64,000 nucleotides of DNA from Diplocarpon mali (taxonomy: Eukaryota; Ascomycota; Leotiomycetes; Helotiales; Drepanopezizaceae). The stretch is from positions 193,652 to 257,651 of the forward strand of contig JAENRP010000011.1 in assembly GCA_024741835.1 (NCBI GenBank), read 5' to 3'. Under the pieces are notes generated by a model. That model searched no databases, was not told where the DNA came from, and worked only from the letters and a program-made list of their open reading frames with translations. Of the stretch, positions 58,587 through 64,000 are shown in pieces; positions within the stretch are counted from its first letter, which is position 1, and the number at the start of each line of letters is the position of its first letter. The position numbers and the translations under genes are program-made.

Positions 58587-61415
58587 TTACTTCATCCCGA
58601 ATCTAGATGAGAAATTCGCTAAGCGCTCGGTTCTGGATGGACTCGCGATCACCGATTGCGTGATCCTGCGTCCCGTTAGCACCCTATGTCTCCTTCTCCT
58701 TCCCCTTCGAACCATCCACCCGCAGTCACACAATGAACAACAAGAGTAAGGGAACATACTTCTCCAGAAGCACCGGCCCATTCAGAGCATCGACGCGGCC
58801 AAACTTCTTGTTCCGAATCGCGACGTCATAGAACTCGTCTGGGTTCTCCGTCTGCATCAGCAGCACGGTCTGCTGCAGCTCGTCTAGGTTTTCTTTCAGG
58901 ATCGGTGCGTTATCGAGCGTGTCGATGAAATCCGAAAGGTAGGCAACATCTTTTGCTAGGGCGGCGACGCCGTTGAGATTTATTCTCTTGACCGAGGGGG
59001 AGAGGGGGAGGGCCTAATGCCATTAGCTGGATAGGTACGGGAGGAGGGAAAGGAAGTTGATTTACGAGAATCATGTTCGCGGCGTGGGAAAGCGCATCAA
59101 AGTAGATCAGCTCCTTGATCTCGCGTGGAAGGCCGAGGAGGGTTGAGTTCATGATGTTGGAGAGGTAGCGGGTTAGTGTTTGCATGTAATTGCTTGGCTC
59201 GCTTACGAGCGTGCTTGCCATCCTGTACAACTTTTTAGACTTCCCTCTCATCTGACTGTAATCATGCAAAGCGGGGGACATACCAGTCATACTCGGCCGT
59301 TTCTATCAAGTCATCGATCTTAGAGTTGACCAGCTCGAATATACGTTTCTCAGCAGTCTTCTTGTTGCCGCGAAACTCCTCGGTGGCATTCAGCACGATG
59401 GGTCCTCCGGCTGAAGTAGAGGATCGGGCTGCGGCGAGAAGTTGTTCTAGTTCTCGGCATGCGGTCTCGAAGTGCTCGAGGTTGATGAGGATTTGGACGA
59501 TCTGGCCGAGATATTGAGAATGGAGGCGTTCTACTAAGGAATTGCACACTTTATCAAGGAGGAGCTCGTCCAAGGACTAGTGAGAAGTCAGTGTTTGGGG
59601 GAGAAAAAAAATTCAATTGATGATCTGTGCGTACGTTCTTGAGAGTCTCATCAATGACATTTGGATTTTGGAAATGATCATCTGAGAAGAAGTAGAATTG
59701 ATTAAGAAAATTCCGAATATCGATGCAGCAAAGCGGGTACATCTGAGAAAATGGCAGCACGCAAGGAAAACTAGGCAGAAGTCAGTAATTAATCTGGTAA
59801 GATAAGCTATACTGACATGAGCTCTTCTCTCGGCTTGTCTGGGATGAACCAGCAGACATTGACCACCTTATCGTACTCATCGATGTTACTGACCGGCATT
59901 GGCATATAATCGTCATTCGCGACTATCTAAGGCTCATTAGTAAATATCTGGAGAACTTGAGGATTCTACATACTTCTTGGAAGTCATCGCTAAATCTCTT
60001 TTTCAAGAGCTCGGCGTACTTATCAAACAATGTGTGCAGAAAATTATCAAGATTCACGACAGTGTATCCCCAGGTCTAGGCTACGTCAGCTCGAAATCCC
60101 ACTGCAAGAAGTCTTGTGCTTACGTCCATCGTCTGTATGAAGAGGGCAACGACTCCCTTGATCTTGAGCAGTACCTCCGCATCGTCAACTTTTTCCAAAG
60201 CTTTGGAGACCAATTTGATAGCGGTCTGGCTCATAGAATCCCAGAGTTCATCGACCTATGGTCCGTGAGCAGCTTCAACAAGGCATTTCGGGGCTCCTTA
60301 CATCAACAGGTGATCTCAAATTTTGCGCTCTTCTCATGGTAACCTTTTCAATGATAGCAAAACCAGCAATCCCTTCTAGTAAGCTGCTCAGGCCTTGATC
60401 ATCCTCCTCCATCAGATCGATTGAGCTTGGCAGCAACAATTCTTTCTGTTGTCTTCGTGTCGCCGCATATTCTGCTTTGAATTTGTCACTCTGACCAAGA
60501 GCTTCGTGGATATGCAAACATTCAAATAGAGGTTTGAAATCGACATGGAGTTCCTGATTGTCTAAAACGTCAAACTCCTCGCTCTCATCAAACACCAGCT
60601 CTATGGCCGAATTGAGCTTAAAGTTCTTTGAATATTGGGTCGAGTCCATCCTCTCCTTCTGCCTCGTCCGCCTCAATTCAGTGTGGTAGAGGGCGACCTC
60701 GCCCAAGAACTGCGACGTTTCTCTGATCCGGTAGAGCCATGTATTCAAATCCGTCATGACAGCTTCCGAGATGGCCTTCCGAGAAGAAGGTATGGACTTT
60801 TGAATGATATAAGCCAGCTTGTATTGGGTTGCATACTTGTTCTGAATCGTAGGAACCAAGTGTTCGTTCTGTAAATCATCCAGTGCCTTCAATGCTGCGT
60901 AGTAGCTCTTCTTCCGGATCAGATCATGGGCCTGGTTGACCGCATGTAAGATCTTCAGTGATTCCTTCAGCGCTTCTGACGCCTCGGCGATATTCTGTCG
61001 GACGGATTTCGTATCCACCAAAGCTTCCTTCTGCGCCGCCAGCTTCTCGGTGCTTGCTTGTATACTCTGGTTGAGCTGCATGATTTCTGCCGTGAGAGAA
61101 ACAGTACCCTCGCGCACTTGCTGTAACTGATTCACAGAGGCGAGGAACTCGCCATGTTTCGTCAGCCCGATCCGCTCGATTTCAGCCTCGCGTTCTTCGG
61201 CGTACAGAGACAAACTCTGGGTGAGCCCAGACGTTCTATTCGAAATAGTTGCATCTTTTAAGGCCGGAATCAAGTGATCGAGGTATTCGGAATCAGATGA
61301 GGACAGAATAACCTACATAGCTCGAATTAGAAGGACTCGTAAAGCGTTCGAAGGGAAGGCTTGCCTGTTGTACGGCAACTTTGTAGTCGTCATAATGGGG
61401 TGCTTTCCGAGGCAT
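58587..61415 (-). CDS. SEC15: Exocyst subunit Sec15 (10 exons, first intron GC-AG)
   Basis: Exons 61415-61365, 61312-60302, 60255-60124, 60075-59974, 59926-59817, 59770-59635, 59576-59284, 59222-59066, 59013-58760 and 58665-58587 give 774 aa, the usual Sec15 length. Marks include FLASVNQLQQVREGTVSLTA, LNQSIQASTEKLAAQKEALV, AVMTDLNTWLYRIRETSQFL, FKLNSAIELVFDESEEFDVL and FKPLFECLHIHEALGQSDKF. The second half continues with DELWDSMSQTAIKLVSKALE, YPLCCIDIRNFLNQFYFFSD and the C-terminal FSSRFGMK. Sec15 links Sec4-GTP on secretory vesicles to the exocyst at hyphal tips. The N-terminus is coiled-coil. Intron 1 begins GC rather than GT. Weak donors (GTCAGT) occur at exon 5. All ten exons close the frame. 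Confidence 0.93.
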
Positions 61416-64000
61416 ATTGACTCGTGGGATGCTCACTCGAGTTTAAGAAGGTGAATAGACACCCGGGGCATGGTATCTATTCAAGAGGGAATATATCCAG
61501 TCATGACCTTGGGAGATCGGGAGTTGTAGTTAGCTTTCCGTAGTCTTGATGGTTCTCCTCGAGCTGCGGCAAAACTGTGGGGCCGGATCAATAGTAAAAC
61601 CGGGTGTGAAAATGTCTGCAAATCAAAGCTAGAGCTTTGACGCGACCCAATTTTCTCTTTTTGACACCCAGATCTAACACACTCAACTACTCAATAAGAT
61701 CAGTCTACTCCTTGGGAAGTTTCTGAGGAATACTATGTACAGGCAAAACACTATAATAGAAAAGATACGTCGTCTGACTCTTGGATCACTGGGTTCTGAT
61801 TGTGTTTATATATAAACTGCAAAGTCTCTAGTTGTTAGTATCTCTTTAGAGTTCTGACTGGCTGGAGTAAGACTGGAAATATTATGGATATTACAGTATC
61901 CTGAAAAGGTTGAAAGTCTCATGTTTTTGATGGACATGCAACAGACGATTGATGCAGTTGCTTTGTATTCGTGACCGCAGTATCGCTCAAAGACTCTGCT
62001 GTACTCTTACATTCCTGATCACTTTAACTTGAACATGTTGGGCAAATGAACGGAGATAGAAGCTCAGAATTTCCGATGCCCAGTGGGGCCTAGTGGGCAA
62101 AACAGATACAGTTATATCTAGATGCTTGCTGCTCAGAGATCCATAGCCACTAATCAGACAATGTCCTGGTATATTAGCGGTAAATCTGTAGTGCAGTCAG
62201 AAACAAGCGATTTCTACACACACTAAAGAAAGATATAGTATTTTGATCCTTTCCGCTGGGATAGGATAGATGCTTAGGGACAAATACTAGAGTCAGGATA
62301 TAAAATCAGAAGGGGATCTTTGGAAGCTGTATGCAATTACAACATCTGCAAAGAGCTGGAAGCTTCCAAAGACAGTTAAATGATGTACAACAGAGGTAAT
62401 GCTTTCTTGCGATGGTTTCCTATAGTTTTCATATTGTATTGTTCTTCATTTTCTGCCCTGGCTACTTTCATTTTTCAATAGAGACAGCTTGGCTGGGATA
62501 GGCTGTTTGATCTTGGGAAGATTATATCCTATACACAATTACATCTCTCAGTTAGTGCTTCGTTTGGCTTTGGTAGCATATCAGCGGGGTCCTTATGCAT
62601 GTTCTTTCTATCTGAGGCTTTTCAGAAATACTGTGATAGACCACGATGCATGTGCAGGGGAGTAGAAAGGAGGCAGATTTGTAACTTGTGTAATTCGAAT
62701 AAAACCTCCCTCTGACTCAGCTCATGAAGCCAGAAGGCTCTGCTAGCCCCCCCAGCCCCAAGCCCATCTTCTGGATTTAGAAATCCTCGTTTACCGTGGC
62801 TATACAATTTCGAAACAAGGTCTTGTCCTATCTGCTGCTTTCAATATTATCATGTTTATTTGAGGAGAAGAGGGCAGGGTAGATAAAATTCTCAAGGAAG
62901 TTTTGGCGGCGAGCCTGCCATAAATATTTCCAACCCGATATCCCTCTACAATCACCTTGCCCTTTTGCCAGTCAGGACTTCTACCATTCTCTAGTCCATC
63001 TGTTGCACATTTTTAGTTATCTAGTCGTATGTCTTGCCCCTTCCACCTATTCCACCTATTCCATGTATTCCATGTATTCCATGTATTCCATGTATTCCAT
63101 GTATTCCATCTGAAAATATTTCTTGTATGATTAGAGAGCAGAGATGGTTTGGGGGGGTTTTGCGGTTGTTCATTTCGAATTTTTGTTCTATTGCTTTAGC
63201 CCCAAGACACTCCCATTCCATTTCCCAGCTGCTACCCACCCTGATAAGTCTCATTTATAGCCTATGCGATATCTGAAGGGAAAGAGATAATAGAGATAGG
63301 AAAGTCACGTAGTAGTTGGATTTGCTGATTGTAGTGTTGTTTACGATCTACTTTAGACAGTCTTGCTATGTTTCTCCAACCAAGTTTCTTTACCCATGCT
63401 CAGTTGTGGTTCGACATGGGGTTTTTGCTCTCCTGTATAATGTAGTCATAAACACTTTTTTCTCTGCTGTCTCCAACTTATGAGGTTGCCGCTGTGATTT
63501 TTCCATGCTGCCAGATTGATCATCCATTGATTATCGTTCTATGCCTTAGAAAGTTTCAAGTTACTTAAATCAGAAGTGTAGAGATCTGGAAAGCATGCGC
63601 CCTGAAAGAGTTTCGAACTTGATACTCCTGTATTTCGTGGTTTTACTCACAAAACGCCCCTATAAAACACAATGCTCCTACGTCTGAGCCCTCTACTTAT
63701 ATGTACCCATGTATCCGTCCATACAATCCAGCTGGTCGGTTTCATGGTTCGTGAAGTCAGATTAGGGAGAGAATTTTTTATTTTGAGAAATCTTTTCATG
63801 TAATTGTGGTTTTAGAGAGCATGTCCGAAGCCTTCTCCATTCCTATTGTTTATGGCTATGGTCCTCTAATGAAATATTTTCTTATTTTTATCCAAAAATC
63901 TACCATCCATCTGGCCAGTCTCTGCAATTTCTTTGTTTTATAGTCCTCCAAAAGTGTCACGTTGTCCTAATTATTTTTATCGCTCTTTCTACCGAAGGAG
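61416..64000. other. AT-rich gene-poor end of window
   Basis: 2.6 kb without recognisable coding sequence; frames are under 81 codons. The first 150 bp are the SEC15 promoter. From about 61700 the DNA is AT-rich and stop-rich in all frames, similar in texture to 3700-7200. A minisatellite lies at 63043-63109. Confidence 0.55.
63043..63109. repeat. 9-bp minisatellite
   Basis: Two CCACCTATT units, then five CCATGTATT units and a partial one. The unit is three codons long, so both strands stay open across it (GIH repeats on the minus strand), which explains the small frames there. Confidence 0.95.

Noticed and set aside
63021..63276. Small frames over the 9-bp minisatellite
   Set aside because: Repeat-driven open frames on both strands.
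1..64000. CRISPR array, rRNA genes or a secondary-metabolite cluster
   Set aside because: Repeats seen are minisatellites or coding repeats, no rRNA sequence is recognisable, and no backbone synthase (PKS, NRPS, terpene) is present.

Overview
The window is nuclear DNA of a filamentous ascomycete (Pezizomycotina). Genes have many short introns (about 41-300 bp, GT-AG with CTAAC-like branch points), long 5' leaders and fungal-specific products such as CBM18 chitin deacetylase, Cla4, Vrg4 and MIPC synthase. Protein wording feels closest to Leotiomycetes or Sordariomycetes, but that placement is only an impression. A run of 17 Ns shows this is a draft assembly. All exon coordinates are my own hand splicing; total CDS lengths were checked for divisibility by three.

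Layout. (1) 194-1405: mitochondrial ABHD11-type hydrolase. (2) 1406-12531: AT-rich, gene-poor, repeat-scarred island holding one convincing gene, a secreted protein with seven near-identical repeats bounded by Kex2 sites (7737-8818). This is the most unusual object in the window. (3) 12532-21660: three-CBM18 chitin deacetylase, RING/zinc/SH3-like protein, GH27 alpha-galactosidase with inverted CreA-like sites upstream. (4) 21658-27576: Sec12 and the PAK kinase Cla4. (5) 27577-31431: non-coding with a 67-bp tandem repeat. (6) 31432-37069: glycyl-tRNA synthetase and Rpf1 sharing a bidirectional promoter, then a type II membrane putative glycosyltransferase. (7) 37070-43965: minisatellite, MFS transporter, and an intron-containing tRNA-Gly(UCC) with a damaged acceptor stem. 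(8) 44592-61415: a gene-dense housekeeping block of Plp1-like, GDP-mannose transporter, MIPC synthase, mitochondrial TrpRS, mitochondrial uS10, Fcf2, Hap5/HapE and Sec15. (9) 61416-64000: AT-rich, no recognisable gene.

Themes. Many genes serve secretion and the cell surface: Sec12 (COPII start), Vrg4 (GDP-mannose into the Golgi), MIPC synthase (uses that GDP-mannose), Sec15 (exocyst), Cla4 (polarity), chitin deacetylase and alpha-galactosidase (secreted). Others serve translation and ribosome assembly: GlyRS, mitochondrial TrpRS, uS10m, Rpf1, Fcf2, tRNA-Gly. Apart from the neighbouring Vrg4/MIPC pair, nothing suggests an operon-like or biosynthetic cluster.
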